Below are positions 6,793 through 7,070 of a stretch of 7,070 bases of DNA, piece by piece (positions within the stretch are counted from its first letter, which is position 1; each line of letters opens with the position of its first letter). Position numbers and translations under genes: made by a program. Source of the stretch: Flavobacteriales bacterium UBA6969 (lineage in GTDB: Bacteria > Bacteroidota > Bacteroidia > Flavobacteriales_D > Sanyastnellaceae); the NCBI GenBank assembly GCA_002448555.1, contig DJYV01000054.1, positions 7,184 through 14,253 of the forward strand, read 5' to 3'. Under the pieces are notes generated by a model that was given only the letters and a program-made list of their open reading frames with translations, did not search any database and had not been told where the DNA came from.

Positions 6793-7070
6793 ATGACCGG
6801 AATTCAGCTATACGATGACGTGTGCCGTGCGTGCAGCGTATTGACCACCAAGGCGTACAGCACCTCGTTTTCCATGGGCATCCGATTCTTGGGACCGACC
6901 CTTCGTCAGCCGATTTACTCCATTTATGGATTCGTGCGTTTTGCCGATGAAATTGTCGATACGTTCCACCATGCCGAAAAAGCCGTCTTGTTTGAGCGGT
7001 TCAAGCAAGACACGGAAAATGCCCTGAACGACAAAATCAGCCTCAACCCCATCTTGCACGCGTTTCAAGA
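6793..7070 (+). CDS. crtB: Phytoene synthase CrtB, 5' part
   Basis: Only the first 92 residues fall in the window; the frame is open to the right edge. The translation contains a FSMGIRFLGPTLRQPIYSIYGFVR stretch (26-49) and DEIVD (52-56), the first aspartate-rich motif that binds magnesium-diphosphate in squalene/phytoene synthases. The S-x-S-F-x-x-(G/A) start and the IYG-(F/Y)-VR-x-ADE order are characteristic of bacterial CrtB. The enzyme condenses two geranylgeranyl diphosphates to phytoene, the substrate of the adjacent CrtI. The gene lies 31 bases after the crtI stop with no evident Shine-Dalgarno sequence, so it is probably co-transcribed from the crtI promoter. The second aspartate motif would lie beyond the window. 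Confidence 0.93.
   Translation, partial: MTGIQLYDDVCRACSVLTTKAYSTSFSMGIRFLGPTLRQPIYSIYGFVRFADEIVDTFHHAEKAVLFERFKQDTENALNDKISLNPILHAFQ

Noticed and set aside
1..7070. CRISPR array, insertion sequence, tRNA or rRNA, attachment site
   Set aside because: No spaced direct repeats, transposase-like product, terminal inverted repeats or RNA-gene signatures were seen, and nearly all bases are accounted for by protein genes.

Overview
The window most likely comes from a member of the Bacteroidota with a GC-rich genome. Four lines of evidence point there. The first full gene product ends in a C-terminal module typical of type IX secretion (T9SS) cargo. A bacillithiol deacetylase gene (bshB1) is present. 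The carotenoid genes run in the order crtI-crtB. Sequences resembling the Bacteroidota -7 promoter box (TAnnTTTG) lie just upstream of several starts, and no strong Shine-Dalgarno sequences are visible. The exact lineage cannot be read from this sequence.

Layout. (1) Positions 1-2034, minus strand: a secreted c-type cytochrome / copper type II (PHM-like) monooxygenase with a T9SS sorting domain, followed by a redoxin-domain gene that overlaps it by one base (TGATG) and runs off the left edge. (2) Positions 2035-2116: a short AT-rich divergent promoter region with a perfect 13-bp palindrome. (3) Positions 2117-4458, plus strand: a family-4 glycosyltransferase and a Wzx/MATE-like polysaccharide flippase, overlapping by ATGA and presumably co-translated for surface glycan assembly. 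(4) Positions 4459-5178, minus strand: bshB1, which meets the flippase gene tail to tail with no intergenic base. (5) Positions 5179-5258: a second divergent promoter region. (6) Positions 5259-7070, plus strand: phytoene desaturase crtI and the 5' part of phytoene synthase crtB, which form a carotenoid operon.

The genes form three separate functional blocks: secreted copper/heme redox chemistry, glycan assembly and export, and antioxidant or pigment metabolism. Bacillithiol synthesis and carotenoid synthesis diverge from one 80-bp promoter region. No mobile element, CRISPR array, tRNA or rRNA was seen, and no gene-free stretch exceeds about 80 bases. I found no clearly new system. The points most worth a second look are the split and reordered redoxin / cytochrome c / copper-monooxygenase set, and the promoter boxes that sit so close to four start codons that the transcripts may be leaderless.
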